This document shows positions 1 to 5,343 of a DNA stretch of 5,385 nt, one piece after another; the stretch's first letter is position 1; every line of letters starts with the position of its first letter. The notes below the pieces were generated by a model. The model was not told where the DNA came from, ran no database searches, and saw only the letters and a list, made by a program, of their open reading frames with translations. Position numbers and translations under genes: made by a program. The stretch is from Bacillota bacterium (lineage in GTDB: Bacteria > Bacillota > Clostridia > Lachnospirales > WQUN01): NCBI GenBank assembly GCA_009782085.1, contig WQUN01000097.1:1-5385 (forward strand). Direction: 5' to 3'.

Positions 1-176
1 TTCGGCTCTGCCTGTGAAGTTTTAATCTGAGATTCGTATCAGATGTCATTTTTGTAACCCGTTGCAATCGCTCGGTTACGACCCCTTTAACGGCCGGAAA
101 ACATGCCTGTAGGGACAAACCAGCGCTTTTTCATCGATGCTTTCCCTTGTTTGCGCCTTTTCTTTGGCGGGAAGTG

Positions 177-476
177 TCAAACCCAGGATAAAGACTCTAC
201 CAGTTCCTTCAAAGACAATAAGTCGTCGACTGATGTCACACAGCCATCTTTTTCTGTGTTCGCAAAAGTGGCCGGAATATAGAGATTAGTTATGTTGATT
301 GGGAATATTCGGAGCTTCCCCTGTTCATCCAAACATCTCACCTGGTCGCCAAACTTGGACTGTATCCGCTCGACGTATTCATAGGATTTGCCGTTTTCAG
401 GATGAAACGGGTGGGTGATTCTTACTCTGTTGTCTTGGTCTGGCGGGTTTTTGATATTGTGAGATGTTGGTAAAGA
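177..476 (-). pseudogene. DUF5372-like mobile-element-associated protein, remnant without a start codon
   Basis: The minus-strand frame is open from just after a TAG at 477-479 to a TGA at 177-179, about 99 codons. It contains RVRITHPFHP, then GKSYEYVER, FGDQVRCLDEQGKLR, and ends DDLLSLKELVESLSWV. From memory this matches the conserved layout of DUF5372 (Y4bF-like) proteins: a start like R(V/I)THPFHP, a middle with D..G.L..P, and a tail like .(V/D)DLL.L..L(V/I)E.L. Such proteins are known beside transposase and integrase genes; their function is unknown. There is no ATG, GTG or TTG in frame upstream of the THPFHP motif, so the gene has either lost its start or is translated from an unusual one. 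Bases 1-176, downstream of it on the same strand, show only short open frames that I cannot assign. The family call rests on motif recall, not on an alignment. Confidence 0.55.
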
Positions 477-573
477 CTAAACAGCAGCTTTGCATAGTTC
501 ACCAGATACGCAATTCCACAAAATTCGTGCCGTATAAAGACAGAAAGGCAGTCTGCGCTGACCTGAAAAAGAT
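422..573 (-). other. Unassigned open frame between the two mobile-element remnants
   Basis: Read on the minus strand, this frame continues from about where the transposase similarity stops and ends at a TAA at 422-424. It overlaps the start of the DUF5372-like frame by about 50 bases. It encodes a hydrophobic, tail-like stretch with AYLVNYAKLLFSLYQHL near its end and no start codon of its own. It could be the C-terminal end of a different transposase or recombinase that sat upstream of the DUF5372-like gene, with the IS1182 remnant joined to it by deletion. I do not recognise the family, and it may equally be non-coding. Confidence 0.25.
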
Positions 574-1361
574 TGCTACCATCTTGTGTTTCTCATCCAC
601 CGCCGTCTGTATGTTGTAACACACCGCAAAGCCTTTCCCGCCCCCCTGTTTCATCAGCTCCGCCTCAGGATCTACCTTGCAGACCGCCGCACCGTCGTTT
701 CCATCGATTTGCTTCAAAATGTCCTCAAGCTTCTCCTTTTGCCCGTTCAGCTTCTTTAACAGCGCTGCCGCCGCTTCTCGGTCGGGTTTGTGCTCTTGCG
801 CCTCCTCACGGTCGTTTTCTTCCAGTTCCTTCAGATAATCCGCGATCCGCTTTTCCAGTTTCGCCAGTTTCTCTGTCGCTTCCTTCTTTGTGTGACAGTT
901 CTTCCGCGAGTTGTTCGCCTTCACTTTCGTCCCGTCATACGACTCTATCTTACGGCCAAACAAGCCCCAGCTCAGACACAGTTTGTTGAAATCACGGAAT
1001 ACTTCCTTCAATATCTTCGCGTTGTCCGTCCGGAAATTGCAGATCGTTTTGTCGTCCGGCGTCAGGCTGTTTAGCAGCCACATCACTTCGATGTTGCGTT
1101 GCGTCTCCCGCTCCAGCCGCCGCGATGAGCGTACCTTGTTTAAGTATCCGTAAGGTACAGTTTCAGCATATCTCCGGGCGCGTACGCCGGACACCCCACT
1201 TCTTGCGGTTGTGTATGCGTGAACCCTCTCGCCGCCAAATCAAGTTTATCCACAAATGCGTCTATCACACGACACTCATGTTCTTCGCCTATATAGTCGT
1301 CCGGCGTTATTGGTATTAACGTCCCTTGGTACCGTTCCCAACCCTTTTTGTAGCCTGTCAT
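499..1361 (-). pseudogene. IS1182-family transposase, frameshifted and C-terminally truncated
   Basis: The N-terminal part starts at ATG 1359-1361 (MTGYKKGWERYQGTLIP) and carries DDYIGEEHECRVIDAFVD, the IS1182-type opening. It runs through GDMLKLYL and then stops. A one-base shift restores the family text YGYLNKVRSSRRLERE, WLLNSLTPDDKTICNFR and SYDGTKVKANNS, which holds the first catalytic Asp of the DDE fold. A lysine- and glutamate-rich, probably coiled segment follows, then CYNIQTAVDEKHKMVA. Similarity ends near 574. The region with the second Asp (usually in a DKGY-type motif) and the final Glu is absent, and the frame runs on through unrelated sequence to a stop at 499. About 263 codons remain, against roughly 450-550 for complete family members. 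The transposase cannot be active. ATG 1361 is preferred over ATG 1385 because 1385 overlaps the likely -10 box. Confidence 0.85.
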
Positions 1362-1383
1362 TTTCCCCGCCCCCTTCGTTTCC

Positions 1384-1412
1384 ATTATACCATTTCTCGG
1401 ACGGGTTTTCTA
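1384..1412 (-). promoter_or_regulatory. Likely promoter of the transposase remnant
   Basis: On the minus strand a perfect TATAAT box (1384-1389) lies 17 bases downstream of TAGAAA (1407-1412), a partial match to TTGACA. Transcription would start near 1377, about 17 bases before the ATG at 1361, with a G-rich ribosome binding site between. The -10 is good and the -35 is weak. Confidence 0.45.
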
Positions 1413-1450
1413 GCCTTGTTCGCCCGTTTCTTTGGGTTTTTGCGCAGTCT

Positions 1451-1600
1451 GGCTTGCCCCCGCCGCGCCATGCGGTCATATAGTCGTTTCGATTTGAAAT
1501 GAGCTGAAAACGAGCGCGAGACGACTGTTGTTCAGGGGCGTTTCGCGCGAAGTTTGAAGCTTAATTTCAAACGAAACGACGTTCCCGGCGGGGGCAAGCC
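1451..1600. repeat. Nested inverted-repeat element, about 150 bp
   Basis: The outer arms are perfect 15-mers: GGCTTGCCCCCGCCG at 1451-1465 and its reverse complement at 1586-1600. Inside them lies a second inverted pair, GTCGTTTCGATTTGAAAT (from 1483) and the matching right arm ending at 1580. A third, shorter imperfect pair sits in the middle, CGCGAGACG against CGTTTCGCG. The inner pair recurs as a compact hairpin at 3186-3230, whereas the outer pair does not, so one repeat may have inserted into another. The right outer arm continues as a small hairpin, GGCGGGGGCAAGCCCCTGCC, with a four-base CAAG loop. No clear T-run follows on either strand, so I do not call it a terminator. This element fills most of the 282-base gene-free stretch 1386-1667. 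Confidence 0.8.
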
Positions 1601-1667
1601 CCTGCCCTACTGTATGTTTTGACTGTTTGGCAATTCTACCTTATTTTTGACTAATACCTTGATTTTC

Positions 1668-2540
1668 TTATCTGTCGTATTTCCTGATAAGCGCGATGCC
1701 CAGAAGCGACGGCCCCGTGTGCGTCCCGATGCACACGCCCAGCAGCAAAATCGGGAAGCGCATGTCGTAGCCGAGGCCAACGAGCCTTTTTTGCAGCGCC
1801 CAGCCCTCCTCGGCGCAGTCCGAATGGACGACCGCGACGTCGTAGTCTTCCCTGGCGTTTTTGGTATATTCCTCCGCCATTTCGACGATGCGGTCGACGG
1901 CCTTCTGCCGCCCGCGCACCTTGCCGTCCGGGTTAAGCTCGCCCTGGCGCTGGGTGATGACCGGCTTGATCTGCAGAAGCAGCGCGCCGAACGCGCTCAG
2001 CTTCCCGATGCGCCCGCCCTTCTGGAGGAATTTGAGCTGGTCGATGGTCAGGAACACCCTGGCCGTTTCCTTGATCTCCTCCATCCTCGCGGCGATCTGC
2101 GGCGCGGTGAACCCGGCGTTCTTCATCTTCAGCGCCTGATACAGCGCCAGGCCCTGGCCGCCGGAGGCCTGGATCGAATCCCACGCGATGATCTCCCGCT
2201 CCGGGAACTCCTCTTTCAGCTCCTCCGCGGCCGTCGCGGCGCTCTGGAACGAGCCGCTGAACTTCGCCGTCAGGCACACGCAGAAGATGTCCATCCCCTT
2301 CTCCAGGGCCGGCCGGAAGGCGTCGGCGTAGTCCGCGACGGACGGCATGGACGAGGACGGGATCGCGTTCTCCTCCTTCAGCCGGACGTAGAAATCCGCC
2401 GGGGACAGGTCGACGATCTCTTTCAGGTAGTTGACCTTGTCAAAGGTCGTGTAGAACGGGACCACGCCGATGTCGTTTTCGGCGTAAAATTCCAGCGGCA
2501 TGTCGCCGGAGCTGTCCGTGAACAGTTTTATTTGAGCCAT
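1668..2540 (-). CDS. DegV family fatty-acid-binding protein (FakB-like)
   Basis: The 290-residue protein matches the DegV family in length and motifs. TDSSGDMP is at residues 8-15 (family T-D-S-T/S-A-D-L-P), SSSMPS at 62-67 (usually TSQPS), LTAKFSGSFQSA at 90-101, DS at 121-122 and ASGGQG at 125-130. KFLQKGGRIG is at 170-179, KVRGRQKA at 207-214, and GTHTGP at 272-277 near the C terminus. Known DegV proteins bind a fatty acid between two alpha/beta domains. Some act as FakB, presenting the acyl chain to the kinase FakA so exogenous fatty acids can enter phospholipid synthesis. No fakA is in the window, so the kinase partnership is inference. There is no signal peptide or membrane segment, so it is cytosolic. 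ATG 2540 is chosen because GGGTAGGA lies just upstream, though the spacing is short. An in-frame TTG at 2558 has no visible ribosome binding site. The gene diverges from the DUF503 gene and has its own promoter. Confidence 0.92.
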   Translation of the reverse strand: MAQIKLFTDSSGDMPLEFYAENDIGVVPFYTTFDKVNYLKEIVDLSPADFYVRLKEENAIPSSSMPSVADYADAFRPALEKGMDIFCVCLTAKFSGSFQSAATAAEELKEEFPEREIIAWDSIQASGGQGLALYQALKMKNAGFTAPQIAARMEEIKETARVFLTIDQLKFLQKGGRIGKLSAFGALLLQIKPVITQRQGELNPDGKVRGRQKAVDRIVEMAEEYTKNAREDYDVAVVHSDCAEEGWALQKRLVGLGYDMRFPILLLGVCIGTHTGPSLLGIALIRKYDR

Positions 2541-2589
2541 AATCCTACCCGCTTTCAATTTTTTGCGTGTTTTTTGGTTGTTTTGTTTT

Positions 2590-2618
2590 ACTATAGCTTA
2601 TCGGGCGGAAAATCACAA
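2590..2618 (-). promoter_or_regulatory. SigA-type promoter of the DegV gene
   Basis: On the minus strand TTGTGA (2613-2618) and TATAGT (2590-2595) are separated by exactly 17 bases. Each box differs from consensus at one or two positions. Transcription would begin near 2583 and give a leader of about 43 bases before ATG 2540. It lies back to back with the promoter at 2630-2658. Confidence 0.7.
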
Positions 2619-2629
2619 GGAGAAAATAC

Positions 2630-2658
2630 TTGCCTGTCATGCCGATGCACGTTATAAT
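2630..2658 (+). promoter_or_regulatory. SigA-type promoter of the DUF503 gene
   Basis: TTGCCT (2630-2635) and a perfect TATAAT (2653-2658) are 17 bases apart, placing the transcript start near 2665 and a leader of about 49 bases. The -35 boxes of this promoter and the divergent DegV promoter are only 11 bases apart, so a regulator or polymerase bound at one could affect the other. Confidence 0.78.
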
Positions 2659-2671
2659 GACTCAATTTTAT

Positions 2672-2697
2672 AAATCCGTTAAACAAAATCCGTTAAA
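2672..2697 (+). repeat. Two direct copies of AAATCCGTTAAA, 14-base period
   Basis: AAATCCGTTAAA occurs at 2672-2683 and again at 2686-2697. The copies are centred 14 bases apart and lie in the predicted DUF503 leader between transcript start and ATG. They could be a binding site or chance in AT-rich DNA. Confidence 0.5.
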
Positions 2698-2702
2698 TAT
2701 CC

Positions 2703-2713
2703 GGGGTGTCCCC
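2703..2713 (+). promoter_or_regulatory. Ribosome binding site inside a small hairpin (GGGG-TGT-CCCC)
   Basis: The only plausible Shine-Dalgarno of the DUF503 gene, GGGG at 2703-2706, can pair with CCCC at 2710-2713 directly before the ATG, leaving a three-base loop. This would partly hide the ribosome binding site. The stem is only four pairs, so the effect may be small. Confidence 0.35.
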
Positions 2714-3001
2714 ATGTACATCGGCGCCTGCAAGCTCTATCTTACCGCGGACTGGGTCACGAGCCTCAAGGAAAAGCGAAGCGTTGTCAAGGGCATCGTC
2801 GAGCGGACCAAGCACAGGTTCAACGTCTCCATCGCCGAGATCGAGGACATGGACGAGCACAAGCGCATCGTGGTCGGCTTCGCCTGCGTCTCGAACGGCG
2901 GCCGCCACGCCGAGGACATGGTGCGCAGCGTCGCGGCCTTCATCGAGAACAACACCGACGCCAGGGTCGACGGGACCGAGACTGAAATTGAAATATTCTG
3001 A
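2714..3001 (+). CDS. DUF503 (YlxP-like) small protein
   Basis: The 95-residue protein opens MYIGACKLYL, with the family signature SLKEKR at 17-22 and then a helix (SVVKGIVERTKHRFNVSIAEIED). It continues with KRIVVGFACVSN at 50-61 and a C-terminal helix and strand. Length and motif order fit DUF503, a ferredoxin-like-fold family. In Bacillus the member YlxP lies in the nusA-infB-rbfA region, and its role is not settled (a link to ribosome or RNA work is only suggested). Here it is a single gene with its own promoter, not next to infB or rbfA. ATG 2714 is preceded by GGGG at 2703-2706 with a 7-base spacing. Upstream in-frame extension to 2630 would overlap the promoter, so it is rejected. The G run pairs with CCCC right before the ATG. 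Confidence 0.88.
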   Translation: MYIGACKLYLTADWVTSLKEKRSVVKGIVERTKHRFNVSIAEIEDMDEHKRIVVGFACVSNGGRHAEDMVRSVAAFIENNTDARVDGTETEIEIF

Positions 3002-3027
3002 CAAAATGAAATATTATGGCCAAATGT

Positions 3028-3056
3028 TTGCAGTCTCCGAAACGCTGTGTTATAAT
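3028..3056 (+). promoter_or_regulatory. SigA-type promoter of tig
   Basis: TTGCAG (3028-3033) and a perfect TATAAT (3051-3056) are 17 bases apart. It lies 26 bases after the DUF503 stop codon and would start the transcript near 3063, giving tig a leader of about 195 bases. The -10 box is framed by CTGTG at 3045-3049 and CACAG at 3057-3061, a short inverted pair that could be an operator or chance. Confidence 0.75.
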
Positions 3057-3087
3057 CACAGAACATATACAGTAAACCTCTATAAAC

Positions 3088-3158
3088 TGTCCTCCTGAGC
3101 GAAGCGAAGGAACTTAAACAGCCAAAACACTAGATTCTTCGCTGCGCTCAGAATGACA
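3088..3158. repeat. MITE-like CTGAGCG element, copy A (71 bp)
   Basis: The left end reads TGTCCTCCTGAGCGAAGCG. The right end, read on the other strand, is TGTCATTCTGAGCGCAGCG, so the element has imperfect terminal inverted repeats of about 25 bases around a short AT-rich centre. A second copy lies at 4598-4685. I recall this type as a common short dispersed repeat in many bacterial genomes, with no coding capacity. Frames across it give peptides like CHSERSEES, which are artefacts. It lies within the predicted tig leader. Confidence 0.8.
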
Positions 3159-3185
3159 AAAAGGGGTTTTCAGAAGTTGCCCATA

Positions 3186-3230
3186 GTCGTTTCGATTTGA
3201 AATGAGCCGCTCAATTTCAAACGAAACGAC
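3186..3230. repeat. GTCGTTTCG hairpin repeat, compact copy
   Basis: A 21-22-base left arm starting GTCGTTTCGATTTGAAAT pairs with a right arm ending AACGAAACGAC across a loop of a few bases. The arms differ by one extra A on the left and one extra T on the right. The same two asymmetries occur in the larger copy at 1483-1580, which shows common descent. It lies 28 bases before the tig start codon and would form a strong stem in the tig leader RNA. An ATG inside it at 3202 is not used as a start. Confidence 0.85.
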
Positions 3231-3258
3231 AATCAGATTCCATTCGGGAGGCAAGCGG

Positions 3259-4560
3259 ATGTCAGTCGTCGAAAAAGTCGAACGCGTCGAGGAAGACACG
3301 TCCAAGTGCAAATACAGGCTCACCTTTTGCGCGGAACCGAAGAAATTCGAGGAAGCCTGCGAGCTTTCGTATCAGAAAAACAAAGGCAAATATTTCATCC
3401 AGGGCTTCAGGCAGGGCAAGGCGCCCAGGAAGATGATAGAGATACAGTACGGCAAGGGCGTGTTCTACGAGGACGCGGTCGAGCGCGTGCTGCCGGAGGC
3501 GTATGACGCCGCCGCGGCCGAGTCCGGGCTGGACATAGTCCTGCGGCCAAGCATCGAGGTCTCCGAGATCAACGCCGAAAAGGGCGTGGTGTTCGTCGCC
3601 GAGGTCTACGTGAAGCCGCAGGTCTCTCTCGGCGACTACATCGGCCTGCCGTACGGGAAATCCGACACGGAGCCGACCGAGGAGGAGATCGGCGAGCGCG
3701 TGGACCGCGACCGCGACAAGAACGCGCGGACCATCTCCGCCGAGCGCCCCGCCCAAAACGGGGACATCGTGACGATAGACTACACCGGTTATATAGACGG
3801 CGAACCGTTCGAGGGCGGCGAGGCCAAGGACCACGACCTGACGATAGGCTCCGGGTCCTTTGTCGGGGGCTTCGAGGAGCAGCTTGCCGGCATGTCCGCC
3901 GGCGAGGAGAAGGACGTTTGCGTGACGTTCCCGGAGGACTACCACGGCGCCGAGGTCGCCGGGAAGCCGGCCGTGTTCCGCGTCGCCGTCAAGGACGTGA
4001 AATACAGGGAGCTGCCCGAGGCGGACGACGAGTTCGCCCAGGACGTATCCGAGTTTGACACCCTCGAGGAATACCGGAAGGACATTTACGAGAAGATAAA
4101 GACGGAAAAAACCGCCCGCGCGAAGCGCGAGAAAGAGGACGCGGTCATGCGCGCCTTGCTGGGGAAGCTGATAGCGAACATCCCCGAGGCGATGTACGAG
4201 AACGCGGTGGACGATTACGTCCGGAACTACATGGACGGCCTCTATCAGCGCGGCTATGACCCGGAGAAGTATATGTCCTACTTCGGCATGACCGAGGAGA
4301 CCTTGCGTGAGCGCTACAGGCCGCAGGCGGAGGAGACGGTGAAGAGCCGGCTGGCTCTGGAGGCGGTCGCGGAGGCCGAGGGCCTCGAGGCCACGGAGGA
4401 GGACATGGCCGAGGAGGCCGCGAAGTTCGCCGCGGCGTATAAGGTGGACGCGGGCATGTTCCTGAAGGGCCTGGACGCCAAAACGCAAAAGAGCCTAAAG
4501 CAGGATATCCTGACCAGGAAGGCCTTTGAATTTGTGGTTGAAAAAGCGGTTGAGGAATAG
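3259..4560 (+). CDS. tig: Trigger factor, ribosome-bound chaperone and prolyl isomerase
   Basis: The 433-residue protein has the full trigger-factor layout and normal length. The N-terminal ribosome-binding domain (about 1-120) carries the signature GFRQGKAP at 49-56, which docks on ribosomal protein uL23. An FKBP-type prolyl isomerase domain follows at about 160-245, with NGDIVTIDYTG at 167-177 and GSGSFVGGFEEQLAGM at 197-212. The rest is the helical, acidic, substrate-cradling C-terminal domain, including EEYRKDI and EAMYENAVDDYV. It binds nascent chains at the ribosome exit and helps them fold in the cytosol. ATG 3259 is chosen because GGGAGG sits at 3246-3251 with a 7-base spacing. An ATG at 3202 would add 19 residues encoded partly by a hairpin repeat and has no ribosome binding site. 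It has its own promoter, and clpP follows on the same strand, as in many bacteria. Confidence 0.97.
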   Translation: MSVVEKVERVEEDTSKCKYRLTFCAEPKKFEEACELSYQKNKGKYFIQGFRQGKAPRKMIEIQYGKGVFYEDAVERVLPEAYDAAAAESGLDIVLRPSIEVSEINAEKGVVFVAEVYVKPQVSLGDYIGLPYGKSDTEPTEEEIGERVDRDRDKNARTISAERPAQNGDIVTIDYTGYIDGEPFEGGEAKDHDLTIGSGSFVGGFEEQLAGMSAGEEKDVCVTFPEDYHGAEVAGKPAVFRVAVKDVKYRELPEADDEFAQDVSEFDTLEEYRKDIYEKIKTEKTARAKREKEDAVMRALLGKLIANIPEAMYENAVDDYVRNYMDGLYQRGYDPEKYMSYFGMTEETLRERYRPQAEETVKSRLALEAVAEAEGLEATEEDMAEEAAKFAAAYKVDAGMFLKGLDAKTQKSLKQDILTRKAFEFVVEKAVEE

Positions 4561-4597
4561 ACTATACGAGTACCCTCGGAAACCAATAAATCCTATT

Positions 4598-4685
4598 TGT
4601 CACCCTGAGCGAAGCGAAGGGTCTTTATCCCAAAATTGCAACGTAACAATGGGGGGAAGATTCTTCGCTATCGCTCAGAATGACA
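4598..4685. repeat. MITE-like CTGAGCG element, copy B (88 bp)
   Basis: The left end is TGTCACCCTGAGCGAAGCG and the right end, read on the other strand, is TGTCATTCTGAGCGATAGCG. The ends match copy A (3088-3158), but the middle differs in length and sequence. It lies between tig and clpP, and it is not clear whether it ends or interrupts transcription. No run of T follows either arm, so I do not call a terminator. Confidence 0.82.
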
Positions 4686-4716
4686 GTCCCGGTGCGGGTT
4701 TCGAGTTTCCGAGGTT

Positions 4717-4734
4717 ACTATATACACTATATAC
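4717..4734 (+). repeat. Tandem 9-mer ACTATATAC x2, possible clpP -10 region
   Basis: ACTATATAC occurs twice back to back at 4717-4725 and 4726-4734, ending six bases before the clpP ribosome binding site. The TATA-rich text could supply a -10 box, for example TATACA at 4721-4726 with a weak TTTCGA (4699-4704) 16 bases upstream. The -35 match is poor. No CtsR-type operator (tandem GGTCAAA) or CIRCE inverted repeat is visible, so clpP may be transcribed from here, from tig, or both. Confidence 0.4.
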
Positions 4735-4752
4735 AACAAAGGAGGAGATTTT

Positions 4753-5340
4753 ATGTCCAGCCTTGTGCCGTACGTGATCGAGCAGACCAACCGGGGCGAG
4801 CGTTCTTACGACATATATTCGCGGCTTTTGAAGGACAGGATAATCTTTTTGAGCGACGAGGTGAACGACGTCACCGCGAGCCTCGTGGTGGCGCAGCTGC
4901 TGTTTCTGGAGGCCGAGGCGCCGGACAAGGACATCAGCTTCTACATCAACAGCCCCGGCGGTTCGGTCAGCTCCGGCTTCGCGATCTACGACGTCATGCG
5001 CTATATCAAGCCCGACGTGCAGACCGTCTGCGTCGGCCTGGCCGCCAGCATGGGCTCGTTCCTTCTGGCCGGCGGGCAGAAGGGCAAGCGCTTCGCCTTG
5101 CCCAACTCCGAGATCATGATCCATCAGCCCTCCAGCGGGGGCAGGCCGGGCCAGGCGACCGACATCGTCATCCACGCCGAGAACATCCTGGCGACAAAGA
5201 AACGGCTCAACAGGATATACGCCGAGAACACGGGCCAGCCCATCGAGGTCATAGAGGCCGACATGGAGCGCGACAAGTTCATGACGGCGGAGCAGGCGAA
5301 GGAATACGGCCTGATAGACCAAATAATAGTCAAGCACTAG
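4753..5340 (+). CDS. clpP: ATP-dependent Clp protease, proteolytic subunit
   Basis: The 195-residue protein is a complete ClpP serine protease. Its start, MSSLVPYVIEQTNRGERSYD, is close to the Bacillus form. The YINSPGGSV strand is at 64-72. The nucleophile Ser99 lies in GLAASMGSF, His124 in IMIHQP, and Asp174 in MERDKFMTAEQAKEYGLID. ClpP forms a barrel of two seven-member rings in the cytosol. It degrades substrates fed by an AAA+ partner (ClpX, ClpC or ClpA type). No partner gene lies inside the window; clpX often follows. ATG 4753 has a strong ribosome binding site, AGGAGG at 4740-4745, with a 7-base spacing. The loop after His124 (HQPSSGGRPGQATD) is one residue longer than the Bacillus subtilis and Escherichia coli forms (HQPLGGxQGQAT). 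The triad is intact, so activity is expected. Confidence 0.97.
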   Translation: MSSLVPYVIEQTNRGERSYDIYSRLLKDRIIFLSDEVNDVTASLVVAQLLFLEAEAPDKDISFYINSPGGSVSSGFAIYDVMRYIKPDVQTVCVGLAASMGSFLLAGGQKGKRFALPNSEIMIHQPSSGGRPGQATDIVIHAENILATKKRLNRIYAENTGQPIEVIEADMERDKFMTAEQAKEYGLIDQIIVKH

Positions 5341-5343
5341 ATT

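Noticed and set aside
1276..1479. Small minus-strand frame containing WRGGGKPDCAK
   Set aside because: It is a translation of the GC-rich repeat arm running into the transposase in another frame.
1586..1625. Terminator formed by the GGCGGGGGCAAGCCCC hairpin
   Set aside because: The stem is good, but no T-run follows closely on either strand, and the sequence looks like a dispersed repeat arm.
1647..2657. Long plus-strand open frame (336 codons) opposite the DegV gene
   Set aside because: It is a shadow of the GC-rich DegV gene: arginine-, aspartate- and leucine-rich with no domain I recognise, while the minus strand shows all DegV motifs.
3202..3258. N-terminal extension of trigger factor starting at ATG 3202
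   Set aside because: The ATG lies inside the hairpin repeat with no ribosome binding site; ATG 3259 has GGGAGG at a proper distance and gives the usual protein length.
3114..3323. Small minus-strand frame with CHSERSEESS
   Set aside because: It is a translation of repeat copy A and the hairpin, and overlaps the tig start.
3262..4488. Long minus-strand open frame (408 codons) opposite tig
   Set aside because: The opposite strand encodes a complete trigger factor; the antisense product is low-complexity (L, V, R, H, G rich) and arises from codon bias.
4561..4752. CtsR or CIRCE heat-shock operator before clpP
   Set aside because: No tandem GGTCAAA heptamers and no long CIRCE-type inverted repeat are visible in the spacer.
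4526..4777. Small plus-strand frame with ICHPERSEGS and FFAIAQND
   Set aside because: These peptides are the typical false translations of the CTGAGCG repeat; it overlaps the tig end and the clpP start.
4675..5337. Minus-strand open frame (220 codons) opposite clpP
   Set aside because: It is antisense to an intact ClpP and has no recognisable motif or ribosome binding site.
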